A DNA stretch of 64,000 nt, taken from contig NZ_CP026377.1 in assembly GCF_002953195.1 (NCBI RefSeq), positions 1,860,001-1,924,000 on the forward strand. Reading direction: 5' to 3'. The translations under genes and the position numbers were made by a program. How positions within the stretch are numbered: the stretch's first letter is position 1; the number at the start of each line of letters is the position of its first letter. Shown one piece after another: positions 54,328 to 62,587 of this stretch. The DNA comes from Mixta gaviniae. GTDB lineage: Bacteria > Pseudomonadota > Gammaproteobacteria > Enterobacterales > Enterobacteriaceae. The notes under the pieces are model-generated. The model worked only from the letters and a program-made list of their open reading frames with translations. It made no database searches and was not told where the DNA came from.

Positions 54328-54353
54328 AAAAAAAGGCCTGCATGCAGCAGGCC
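54328..54353 (-). terminator. Terminator copy 2 of the OYE gene
   Basis: Minus-strand stem GGCCTGC-TGCAT-GCAGGCC followed by seven T, 26 nt after the OYE stop. With copy 1 it forms a tandem duplication with shared flanks (CAGTC/CAGTCGGTTCAG). Confidence 0.85.
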
Positions 54354-54378
54354 AGTCGGTTCAGTAATGGCGTAAGCC

Positions 54379-55473
54379 TTAGCCCAGTTCGCTCTCTTTG
54401 ATATCCGCCAGCGGCGCCAGCAGATGCGCCGGCAGCGCGCGCAGCGGCTCATCGTTGGCGACGCGCGTCGGCCAGTCATGGTTAGCCAGCGCCGCCTTGC
54501 CGATAGCGACGAAATCCGCTCCCTGGCGCAGCGCCTCTTCGGCCAGCGCGCCATCATCAAGACCGCCATTGGCGATGATGATCACTGACGGGGCGGCTTC
54601 ACGGGCGATTTGTACCAGCGAACGATCGCTGTCGCTGAAGGCGGGCAGCCAGCACTGATATTCGGTCAGGTGGATATAGTCAACGCCTGCCGCCTGCAGC
54701 AGGGCGAACACCTGGCGCGCGCCCGCTTCGCCCTCCGGCCATTTATGGTGGAAATCGTTCACCTTACCCTGTGAAATCCTGACGCCCAGCAGCGCCTGGC
54801 TGCCGATCCTGCGGCGCACTGCCTTGATCACCTCCAGCGTCAGGGTCAGGCGCGCGGCGATATCGCCGCCCCAGCGATCGTCGCGCTGGTTGGTATGGGC
54901 GGTCAGGAACTGATCGAGCAGGTAGCCGTTCGCCGCATGGATCTCGACGCCGTCAAAGCCGGCCTGCGTCACGGCGCGCTCGGCGCTGGCGGCGAAGCCG
55001 TCGATAACCTGATAAATCTGCGACTCTTCCAGCGCGGCGGGCTGGCGATAGGCTCCTTTACCGTGATAGAAGGCGAGCTGTTCGCCCACCGGCTGCACCG
55101 CCGATGGCGCGACGCTGTCCGGACGGTAGATATTGCTCTGTGACAGCGCGCCGCCATGCATCAGCTGCGCAATAACGCCCGCGCCCTCCGCTTTTATCGC
55201 GCTGACGACGGTACGCCAGGCCGCAACCTGCTCTTCGGTGACGATACCCGGCTGGAAAGCGTAGGTCTGCGACCAGGCGCGGTCGGTATAAATCCCTTCG
55301 GTGATCACCGCGCCGAAACCGCCGCGAGCGAAATCGGCGTAGTAGCGCTGCACGCGCTCGCCCGGTACGCCCTGTTCCGAGGCGGAGATGCGCGTCATCG
55401 GCGCGAGCATCACGCGATTGTTAAAGGTGGTCTGGCCGATCTGGCCGCTTGTGAACAGCAGAGAATGAGACAT
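54379..55473 (-). CDS. NADH:flavin oxidoreductase, Old Yellow Enzyme family
   Basis: 364 residues, FMN-binding TIM barrel. RVMLAPMTRISAS, QLMHGGALSQSNIY, the substrate His-x-x-Asn pair in EIHAANGYLLDQFL and NQRDDRWGGDIAARLTLTLEVIKAVR identify an OYE/NemA-like enzyme reducing enones or nitro compounds with NADPH or NADH. AGGAG lies 5 nt before the ATG at 55473. Divergent from the LysR gene at 55577. Confidence 0.92.
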   Translation of the reverse strand: MSHSLLFTSGQIGQTTFNNRVMLAPMTRISASEQGVPGERVQRYYADFARGGFGAVITEGIYTDRAWSQTYAFQPGIVTEEQVAAWRTVVSAIKAEGAGVIAQLMHGGALSQSNIYRPDSVAPSAVQPVGEQLAFYHGKGAYRQPAALEESQIYQVIDGFAASAERAVTQAGFDGVEIHAANGYLLDQFLTAHTNQRDDRWGGDIAARLTLTLEVIKAVRRRIGSQALLGVRISQGKVNDFHHKWPEGEAGARQVFALLQAAGVDYIHLTEYQCWLPAFSDSDRSLVQIAREAAPSVIIIANGGLDDGALAEEALRQGADFVAIGKAALANHDWPTRVANDEPLRALPAHLLAPLADIKESELG

Positions 55474-55576
55474 GCTCGCTCCTGATAAGAGATTATATGA
55501 TTTTTTTATTGTAATCCCGCCGCTCAGGAACTTTAATCGCCATAATCCGCCCCACAGTTTAACGGAAATCGTTAAA

Positions 55577-56467
55577 ATGAACCTGAAAGATGTCGAGACC
55601 TTTACCGCCATCGCCGCCACCGGCAACCTGACGCAGGCGGCGCAGCGGCTGAATACCACCGCCATGACCGTTTCACGCCGTCTGGCGCAGCTGGAAGGCG
55701 TGCTGGGCGTGCGCCTGTTCCAGCGCACCACGCGCGCGGTGTCGCTCACCAGCGAGGGCGAAGAGTTTTTGCCCTACGCCCGCGCAATGCTGGAGGCGGA
55801 ACAGAACGCCAGAATGCTGTTCAGCGCCGACCGGCGCGGCGCCGTCGGCCTGCTGCGGGTGACGTCGCCCTCGGGATTCGGGCGACGGCATATTTTGCCG
55901 CTGCTGCCGGCATTAATGGATGACAACCCGCATATGAAGGTGGAGCTGGATCTTAACGACGATGTGATCGATATCGTCGGGCAGGGCTACGACATCGCTA
56001 TCCGCATCGCGCCGCTGAAGGATTCCAGCCTGATCGCACACCGGCTGGCGGATAACCCGCGCATCCTCTGCGCCGCGCCCGCTTACCTGCGGCGGCACGG
56101 CCAGCCCGCGACGCTGACGGATCTTGAAAGCCACCACTGTCTGAAAATCGCCTCGCTGCCTTACTGGAAATTCGCCGACGGCGGCCAGACCATCAACCAT
56201 GCGGTCGAGGCGCGCTTCAGCTGCAGCAACGTCGAGGGGATTCGTGAGATGTGCGTGGCCGGGGCGGGTATCGCCCAGCTTACCGCGCTGGATGTGGCGC
56301 GCGAGCTGGCCAGCGGCGAGCTTGTCGAACTGACGCTACGGGAGGTGGCGCCGCAGGCGCTCTCCGCCTGGGCGTTGTTGCCTACCCGGCGCTACGTGCC
56401 GCACCGGGTGACCGTGTTCCTTGAGGCGTTGAAAGGGCTGCTGCGCGCGCAGAGCAGGGGCTTGTAA
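55577..56467 (+). CDS. LysR-family transcriptional regulator
   Basis: 296 residues. Helix-turn-helix (GNLTQAAQRLNTTAMTVSRRLAQLEGVLGVRLFQRTTRAVSLTSEG) and effector domain with SGFGRRHILPLLPALMDDNPHMKVELDLNDDVIDIVGQGYDIAIRIAPL. Divergent from the OYE gene, which it probably controls in response to an electrophile. Starts at 55577. Confidence 0.9.
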   Translation: MNLKDVETFTAIAATGNLTQAAQRLNTTAMTVSRRLAQLEGVLGVRLFQRTTRAVSLTSEGEEFLPYARAMLEAEQNARMLFSADRRGAVGLLRVTSPSGFGRRHILPLLPALMDDNPHMKVELDLNDDVIDIVGQGYDIAIRIAPLKDSSLIAHRLADNPRILCAAPAYLRRHGQPATLTDLESHHCLKIASLPYWKFADGGQTINHAVEARFSCSNVEGIREMCVAGAGIAQLTALDVARELASGELVELTLREVAPQALSAWALLPTRRYVPHRVTVFLEALKGLLRAQSRGL

Positions 56468-56487
56468 AAGGCGGTCGCTCTGTACTA

Positions 56488-56503
56488 CTGTATATAGATA
56501 CAG
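56488..56503. promoter_or_regulatory. LexA box (SOS operator) of umuC
   Basis: CTGT-ATATAGAT-ACAG, a perfect match to CTGT-N8-ACAG, 53 bp before the umuC start and just after the LysR stop. Confidence 0.93.
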
Positions 56504-56556
56504 TTAAAGCGCTGCCCGCCGCGCCTGCGCGGACGGCCATGGAAAAGCGATAAACG

Positions 56557-57825
56557 ATGTTCGCCCTGGTTGATGTGAATAATTTTTATGCCTCCTGCGA
56601 GATGATTTTCCGCCCCGATCTGGCGGGCAGGCCGGTGATTGTGCTGAGTAATAACGACGGCTGCGTGATCTCGCGTAACGCGCTGGCGAAGCAGGCGGGG
56701 ATCGCCATGGCCGCGCCTTACTTTAAAATTCAGGAGAGCGTGCGCCAGCACAATATTGAGGTGTTCAGCTCCAACTATGCGCTGTATGGCGATATGTCCA
56801 GCCGGGTGATGTGCCTGCTGGAGGCGCTGGCGCCGCGCGTGGAGATCTACTCAATCGATGAGGCGTTTCTCGATCTGCGCGGCGTCAGCCATTGCATGTC
56901 GCTGGCGCAGTTTGGCCATCAGCTGCGTGACCAGCTGGGCCGGGAAACGCACCTGAAGGTGGGCGTCGGCATCGCCCGGACCCGGACACTGGCGAAGCTG
57001 GCGAACTATGCGGCCAAGCGTTGGCCCCGGACAGGCGGTGTGGTCGACCTTTCCGACAGCGCGCGTCAGCGTAAGCTGCTGGCGCTGGCGCCGGTCGAAG
57101 AGGTATGGGGCGTGGGGCGGCGCATTAGCCAGCGGCTGCGGCAGCTTGGCATTGAGACGGCGCTGCAGCTGGCGGACACGCCCGCCGCGCTGATCCGTAA
57201 GCACTTTAGTGTAGTGCTGGAGCGCACCGTGCGTGAGCTGCGCGGTGAATCGTGCCTCGCGGCGGAGGAGGTGCCGTCGGCGAAACAGCAGATCGTCTGC
57301 TCGCGTTCGTTCGGCAGCCGCACCGATGACTATCAGGCGGTGCGCCAGGCGGTCTGCGCCTGGGCGGAGCGCGCGGCAGAAAAGCTGCGCGGCGAAAAAC
57401 AGTACTGCCGCCAGGTGGGGGTATTTCTGCGCACCAGCCCGCATGCCACCGACGGGCGCTATTACGCCAACCAGGCGAATGGGCGGCTGCTGACGCCGAC
57501 CAACGACACGCGTGAGATTATTCGGCTCGCCACCGAAGGGCTGGATCGCATCTGGCGTGACGGCCATCGCTATATTAAAACCGGCGTCATGCTTAGCGAC
57601 TTTTTCAGTCAGGGCGTGGCGCAGCTCGATCTGTTTGATGAGCATCGGCCGCCGGCGAACAGCGAGCGGCTGATGCAGGCGATGGACGCCATTAACCAGC
57701 GTGGTAAAGGAAAACTCTGGTTCGCCGGGCAGGGCATCATTAAGCCCTGGGCGATGAAGCGCGATAGGCTGTCGCCGACCTGGACGACGCGCTGGTCCGA
57801 TATTCCGGTTGCGCGCATCAGCTAG
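56557..57825 (+). CDS. umuC: DNA polymerase V catalytic subunit UmuC
   Basis: 422 residues, Y-family translesion polymerase. MFALVDVNNFYASCEMIFRPDLAGRPVIVLSNNDGCVISRN, the catalytic SIDEAFLDL, the helix-hairpin-helix segment EEVWGVGRRISQRLRQLGI and the C-terminal DUF4113-type GKGKLWFAGQGIIKPWAMKRDRLSPTWTTRW are intact. No umuD lies directly upstream; umuD is at 41671. A LexA box controls it independently. Full-length and unbroken. Confidence 0.95.
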   Translation: MFALVDVNNFYASCEMIFRPDLAGRPVIVLSNNDGCVISRNALAKQAGIAMAAPYFKIQESVRQHNIEVFSSNYALYGDMSSRVMCLLEALAPRVEIYSIDEAFLDLRGVSHCMSLAQFGHQLRDQLGRETHLKVGVGIARTRTLAKLANYAAKRWPRTGGVVDLSDSARQRKLLALAPVEEVWGVGRRISQRLRQLGIETALQLADTPAALIRKHFSVVLERTVRELRGESCLAAEEVPSAKQQIVCSRSFGSRTDDYQAVRQAVCAWAERAAEKLRGEKQYCRQVGVFLRTSPHATDGRYYANQANGRLLTPTNDTREIIRLATEGLDRIWRDGHRYIKTGVMLSDFFSQGVAQLDLFDEHRPPANSERLMQAMDAINQRGKGKLWFAGQGIIKPWAMKRDRLSPTWTTRWSDIPVARIS

Positions 57826-57916
57826 GTGCCGCCGCCGGCAGCGGCGGCTGGGCGCCGCGGGCCGCAGCGGCCAGCCCGATCGACGGGGCGCTTATCGCCG
57901 CCCGCCTTAGCGCCTG

Positions 57917-58792
57917 CTACGCCTGTTGCTGCTGCAGAAAATGCTTTACCGCGCCCAGCATGCCGGAATCATTGCCGTAGGTGGCAATCGCCACCTTTGT
58001 ATCCACGTTGAACCAGGCGAGATGATGATGGATCTCGTCGAGAAAGTTTTTTCTGGCGGTAATGCCGCCGCCGAGAAACAAACATTCGGGATTAAACACG
58101 TGTGACAGGTTATAAATCCCGGCGCAGAGATCCTGATAGAAAGTGGTCACCAGCCGGTGACAAATCGGGTCGCTATTGTCATAACGCTCGAAGATCTCTT
58201 CGCCGCTGATCTCTTCCTGCGGCCGACCGGTATGCAGGCTGTAGTTGTGCCGCAGCACCCGCATGGTGCAGGTGGTGTTCATCGTGTAGTTCAGCACGCT
58301 GTCGCTGCCGGGGCGGGAGGTCAGCAGCGAGCCGAATTCACCGGCCCGGCTCTGTCGGCCGCGCACCAGCGCGTTATTGCAAAAAATCGCGCCGCCGATG
58401 CCGGTGCCGATGGTCATCATCAGAAAATCGGACATCTCCTGCGCCTTGCCCAGCCAGCGCTCCGCCAGCAGGGCGCAGTTGGCGTCATTCTCCACGCTGA
58501 CCGGCAGCGAGGTTTTATCGCGCAGCCACTGACCGATGGCGAAGCGATCGAAATCGCGGATCGCGCCGCCCATAGCGATATAGCCGCTCTCCGGGTCGAC
58601 ATAGCCCGGAATGCTGACGGCGACGCCTGCGCAGTCGCTGTTTTTTTGCAGCCATGCCGTAATACCGTCAAGGATCTCTTCACCGGAGTGGTTAGCGATC
58701 GCTTTCTTATCTGACGACAGCATCTCACCTGTATCACTCACTACACCCATTTTTAAAGAGGTACCGCCGATATCGAACGCTGCTATTTTCAT
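57917..58792 (-). CDS. ROK-family sugar kinase, BglK-like
   Basis: 291 residues. ATP motif AAFDIGGTSLKMGV, catalytic VENDANCALLAERWLGKAQE, GTGIGGAIFCNNALVRGRQSRAGEFGSL and GGGITARKN. Like beta-glucoside kinase BglK and unlike most ROK kinases, it lacks the CxCGxxGC zinc motif. Phosphorylates a sugar such as cellobiose or gentiobiose, by family only. Single gene. Confidence 0.88.
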   Translation of the reverse strand: MKIAAFDIGGTSLKMGVVSDTGEMLSSDKKAIANHSGEEILDGITAWLQKNSDCAGVAVSIPGYVDPESGYIAMGGAIRDFDRFAIGQWLRDKTSLPVSVENDANCALLAERWLGKAQEMSDFLMMTIGTGIGGAIFCNNALVRGRQSRAGEFGSLLTSRPGSDSVLNYTMNTTCTMRVLRHNYSLHTGRPQEEISGEEIFERYDNSDPICHRLVTTFYQDLCAGIYNLSHVFNPECLFLGGGITARKNFLDEIHHHLAWFNVDTKVAIATYGNDSGMLGAVKHFLQQQQA

Positions 58793-59124
58793 TCACTCCG
58801 CTCCGTTGCCATCTTCAGGTCGGCTGAGTATAGCGTAACGGGAAAATGGCCCGGCGCGCCGCCGCCGCCGCGCAGAGAGCGCCGGGCGGCGAGACAATAA
58901 AACTGACAGAAAGGGCCGCATTATCCGTGGCGGCGTCGGGCGTCAGCGCAAAAGAATGGCGTAATGCAAAGGCGTGTAAAGTTTTCCAGGGCGGCCGGGC
59001 GCAAGCGATAAACACGCCTGTCGCCAGGCCGGACGCAGAGAAATACGTCTTCCGTGGGTAACAGAGGTGTGTCGGCGGGCGCTTTCTTTTATCATAGCGG
59101 GCCATCTTTCCGTTGGAGAAAAGC
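58793..59124. other. Intergenic region between the ROK kinase and thioredoxin-like genes
   Basis: 332 bp of GC-rich DNA without a recognisable gene or operator; it holds the two divergent promoters. Confidence 0.45.
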
Positions 59125-59622
59125 ATGACGACATTCGATACGTTGTTTAAACAGGGCAAAGAGAGTGAAGCCTTTATCAGCACCGGCACGCCGGAGCAGA
59201 TCGCCGATCTGCGTCGCTGGCAGGCGCTGCTGGAGAGCCAGACCGGGGCGGTAGAAAACGCCCTTGCGTCGGCGCGCCAGCTTACAGGCCATTTTCGCCT
59301 GCTGGTGGCGGCGGAGATGTGGTGTCCCGATTGCCATCGCAATATCCCGCCGCTGGCGTTGCTCTGTCAGCGGCTGCCCAACGTGGAGATGGCGATTATC
59401 ACCCGCGACGAGGCGCAGCCCTTTACCGAACTGCTGCACGTCGACAAGGTGAAGATTCCGTTTGCCGTGGTACTGGATGCGCGTTCGACGCCGCTGGGAA
59501 CCTTTATTGAACGTCCGGCGTCGGTAGTGAACGGCGACGAAACGCAGCTGGAGGCTTACCGTCGCGGCGATCTGCTGGCGGAGACCATCAGCGACATTAC
59601 CGCTATCCTCGCCGGTCATTGA
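59125..59622 (+). CDS. Thioredoxin-fold protein
   Basis: 165 residues. The thioredoxin-like active site is EMWCPDCHRN (CxxC, CPDC). The first 60 residues are helical, followed by VEMAIITRDEAQPFTELLHVDKVKIPFAVVLDA, containing the cis-Pro. No signal peptide, so cytoplasmic. GGAG lies 6 nt before the ATG at 59125. Probably a thiol oxidoreductase; specific role unknown. Confidence 0.87.
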   Translation: MTTFDTLFKQGKESEAFISTGTPEQIADLRRWQALLESQTGAVENALASARQLTGHFRLLVAAEMWCPDCHRNIPPLALLCQRLPNVEMAIITRDEAQPFTELLHVDKVKIPFAVVLDARSTPLGTFIERPASVVNGDETQLEAYRRGDLLAETISDITAILAGH

Positions 59623-59659
59623 GGATGGCAGCAGGGCGTGCCGGCTGCGCCGCCGCGCC

Positions 59660-61231
59660 TCACTCTTTACGCACCTGATCAAAGTAGAGCAGGCTAACGC
59701 CAATGCTCTGCTGCGCGCCACGCAGCGTCTGGCGCAGCGCCACCTGCTGCGCGCCCTGCAGCATCACCACAAACGGCGAGTTCTGCTGAACCCTGGTTTG
59801 CAGCTGCTGATAGAGCGCCCGACGTGTCTCCACATGGTTTTCTGCCGCCGCTGCGCGCGTGATGGCGCTCAGCTGCGGAATATCCCAGCCCACGCGCCAC
59901 GCCAGCGTTTTACCGCCACCCGGCACGTTGGAGGCGAAGGCGCTGGCGTTGGTGTTAGGATCGACATAGTCCGCGCCCCAGTAACTGAAGATGGACTGAA
60001 ACTGACGGCCGCGCATTTTGCTCCACAGCTCCGATTCCGGCACCGGCTGCAGATCGATGTGCAGATCCGCTTTGGCGAAGCTCGCCTGCAGCGCCTGCGC
60101 CACGTCGATATAGGGCGGCTGGTTAACCACCGTCAGCGAAAAGCGCGTACCGGGTTGAATGCCCGCCTGGCGCAGGATCGCCTGCGCTTTTTTCAGGTCA
60201 TAGTGCCAGGGTGTGGTCTCCAGCGCGCCGTCAAACCCCCGCGGCAGAATGCTCTGATGCACCTGGTACTGCCCCTTTAGCAGCTGCCGCGCCAGCGCAT
60301 CGTAATCCACCAGCCAGCGCGCCGCCTGCCACAGACCCGGGTTGCCGAGCGCAGGCTGCTGCTTATCCTGCGTATTGAAACCGAGGTAGTAGATCAGGCT
60401 GGAGGGAAAAGAGGCGATACGTACGCCGGGGGCATTTTGCAGCGCGGCGATCTGATCGGCGCCGAGCTGATAGGCGACATCGACATCGCCCTGCTGGATC
60501 AGCAGGCGGCGCGATCCGGCGTCGGCGACGTTTTTCAGCAGTACGCGCTTCAGCGCGGGCTGCGGGCTGGCCCAGCGGCTGCGCTCCAGCACCAGCGCCT
60601 GCTGTGGCGCATACTGGCTAATCACAAAGGCGCCGCTGCCTGCTGAATGGCTGCGCAGCCAGCCGTTGCCGCTGTCGTCGCCCTGAGCGTGCTGAAGCGC
60701 CAGTTTGCTGTCCACGATGGAGCCGACCGGCGCGGTCAGCAGCCGCAGCGCCAGATCGCTGCCGACCGAAGAGGGCCAGCGCATTTCCAGCCGATGCGCA
60801 TCCAGTTTGCTGAACTGGGTGTCGATATTCTCCGGCGTCCAGCCGAACTCCGCCAGAATAAAGGCCGGCGCCTTATTCAGCTTCACCGCGCGCGTCAGCG
60901 AAAAAATCACATCTTCCGGCGTCACCGGGTTGCCGCTGGCGAAGCGGGCGTCGGGGCGCAGGGTAAACACCAGGCTGCGCGGCGTGCTGCCGGGCTGCCA
61001 GTTGCTCGCCAGCAGCGGCGCCAGCTTTTGCGGCGTCTGCCGATCCGCCTCCACCAGCGTCTGGTAAACGTTGCGCAGGTTACCATTGCTCACGGTTTCG
61101 AAGCTTTCCGCCGGGTCGAGGCTGATAATGCCGTCCAGCGGGAGGGCGACCACCAGCGTATCGTGCGGCGTTTGTGCCAGCGCCGCCGGCATGGCGGCCA
61201 GCAACGCAAGCGTTAACAGCAGTTTTTTCAT
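59660..61231 (-). CDS. Oligopeptide/dipeptide-type ABC substrate-binding protein
   Basis: 523 residues of the SBP_bac_5 family. Signal peptide (MKKLLLTLALLAAMPAALA-Q) and typical ITGVTP-like segment FTLRPDARFASGNPVTPEDVIFSLTRAVKL, PYIDVAQALQASFAKADLHIDLQPVPESELWSKM and FSYWGADYVDPNTNASAF. Start at 61231, with AGGA 8 nt before. No permease or ATPase gene nearby, so it is an orphan receptor sharing another importer. Ligand unknown. Confidence 0.9.
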   Translation of the reverse strand: MKKLLLTLALLAAMPAALAQTPHDTLVVALPLDGIISLDPAESFETVSNGNLRNVYQTLVEADRQTPQKLAPLLASNWQPGSTPRSLVFTLRPDARFASGNPVTPEDVIFSLTRAVKLNKAPAFILAEFGWTPENIDTQFSKLDAHRLEMRWPSSVGSDLALRLLTAPVGSIVDSKLALQHAQGDDSGNGWLRSHSAGSGAFVISQYAPQQALVLERSRWASPQPALKRVLLKNVADAGSRRLLIQQGDVDVAYQLGADQIAALQNAPGVRIASFPSSLIYYLGFNTQDKQQPALGNPGLWQAARWLVDYDALARQLLKGQYQVHQSILPRGFDGALETTPWHYDLKKAQAILRQAGIQPGTRFSLTVVNQPPYIDVAQALQASFAKADLHIDLQPVPESELWSKMRGRQFQSIFSYWGADYVDPNTNASAFASNVPGGGKTLAWRVGWDIPQLSAITRAAAAENHVETRRALYQQLQTRVQQNSPFVVMLQGAQQVALRQTLRGAQQSIGVSLLYFDQVRKE

Positions 61232-61509
61232 CGTTATGATCCTGAGTGAGGGATGAGCCCACTCTAGCCGCCCGCCGCGCCGGACAAAATGCCGGTTTGT
61301 TCTGAGCTTTGCCGCTTTTGCGCCGTTGCGCTTTCCGCCGCCAGGAATACATGGCATCACCCGTACCATCTTGCAGGGCAGTGGCGTCGCCAACGCGGCC
61401 AGAACGCGTAACTGTCTGAAAAGTAACCGTGGCATGATGTGGAAAGTCTTACGCTCAACGGTTTTGCTACACTCTCTGCTGGATCTCCTAACGCAATCTG
61501 AGGTGAATA

Positions 61510-62526
61510 GTGAAAATTAAGAGTTACGCAGCGATGGAAGCCGGTCAGGCGCTGACTTTATACGAATATGAAGCGGAATCGCTGAGCGCCGAAGATGTGG
61601 AAGTCGAGGTGGAATATTGCGGCGTTTGCCACTCCGACCTGTCGATGATCGATAACGAATGGGGCGTATCGCAATATCCGGTGATCGCCGGCCATGAAGT
61701 GATCGGGCGCGTTTCCGCGCTGGGCGACGCGGCCAAAAACAAAGGCCTCGCTATCGGGCAACGCGTGGGCATCGGCTGGACCGCCAAAAGCTGCGAACAT
61801 TGCGACGCCTGCATCAATGGCGACCAGGTCAACTGTCTGAACGGCAGCGTGCCAACCATCGCCAACAAAGGCGGCTTCGCCGAGAAGCTGCGCGCTAACT
61901 GGCAGTGGGTGATCCCGCTGCCGGAAAAACTGGATCCGGCCACGGCGGGCCCGCTGCTGTGCGGTGGCATCACCGTGTTCAAACCGCTGCTGATGCATAA
62001 CATCACCGCCACCAGCCGCGTCGGCGTGATCGGCATCGGCGGACTGGGTCATATCGCGATTAAAATTCTGCACGCCATGGGCGCAGAAGTGACCGCCTTT
62101 AGTTCCTCGCCGGCCAAGAAACAGTCGATTCTGGATATGGGTGCGGATCATGTGGTGAACAGCCGCGACCCGGAAGCGCTGAAGCAGCTGGCGGGGCAGT
62201 TCGATCTGATCCTCAGCACCGTGGCGGTCGATCTCGACTGGCAGCCGTACTTCGCGGCGCTGGCGCCGCGCGGCAACTTCCACACCGTCGGCGCGGTGAT
62301 GAAGCCGTTTGAAGTTTCCGCCTTTAGCCTGATCCTCGGTGACCGCGCGGTTACCGGTTCCTCTACCGGTTCGCCGGGCCAGCTGCGCTCGCTGCTGCGC
62401 CTCGCTTCGCGCGCCGATATCGCGCCGAAAGTGGAATACTTCCCGATGTCAAAAATCAACGAGGCGCTGGACCACGTGCGCGCCGGTAAAGCCAACTATC
62501 GCGTGGTGCTGAAAGCGGATTTCTAA
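61510..62526 (+). CDS. ahr: Zinc-dependent aldehyde reductase Ahr (YjgB)
   Basis: 338 residues, MDR alcohol dehydrogenase. Catalytic zinc ligands in [17 protein letters not shown] and PLLCGG; structural zinc Cys in [15 protein letters not shown]; nucleotide motif [21 protein letters not shown]. Closely resembles E. coli Ahr, an NADPH-dependent aldehyde reductase. It starts with GTG at 61510 (GAGGT 5 nt upstream). Strong terminator follows. Confidence 0.92.
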   Translation: MKIKSYAAMEAGQALTLYEYEAESLSAEDVEVEVEYCGVCHSDLSMIDNEWGVSQYPVIAGHEVIGRVSALGDAAKNKGLAIGQRVGIGWTAKSCEHCDACINGDQVNCLNGSVPTIANKGGFAEKLRANWQWVIPLPEKLDPATAGPLLCGGITVFKPLLMHNITATSRVGVIGIGGLGHIAIKILHAMGAEVTAFSSSPAKKQSILDMGADHVVNSRDPEALKQLAGQFDLILSTVAVDLDWQPYFAALAPRGNFHTVGAVMKPFEVSAFSLILGDRAVTGSSTGSPGQLRSLLRLASRADIAPKVEYFPMSKINEALDHVRAGKANYRVVLKADF

Positions 62527-62555
62527 TCCGTCGCAGCAGGCGATAACCGGGCGAC

Positions 62556-62582
62556 AAAGCGGCGATCATCGCCGCTTTTTTT
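62556..62582 (+). terminator. Rho-independent terminator of ahr
   Basis: AAAGCGGCGA-TCA-TCGCCGCTTT followed by T-run, 29 nt after the stop. Confidence 0.92.
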
Positions 62583-62587
62583 ATGCC

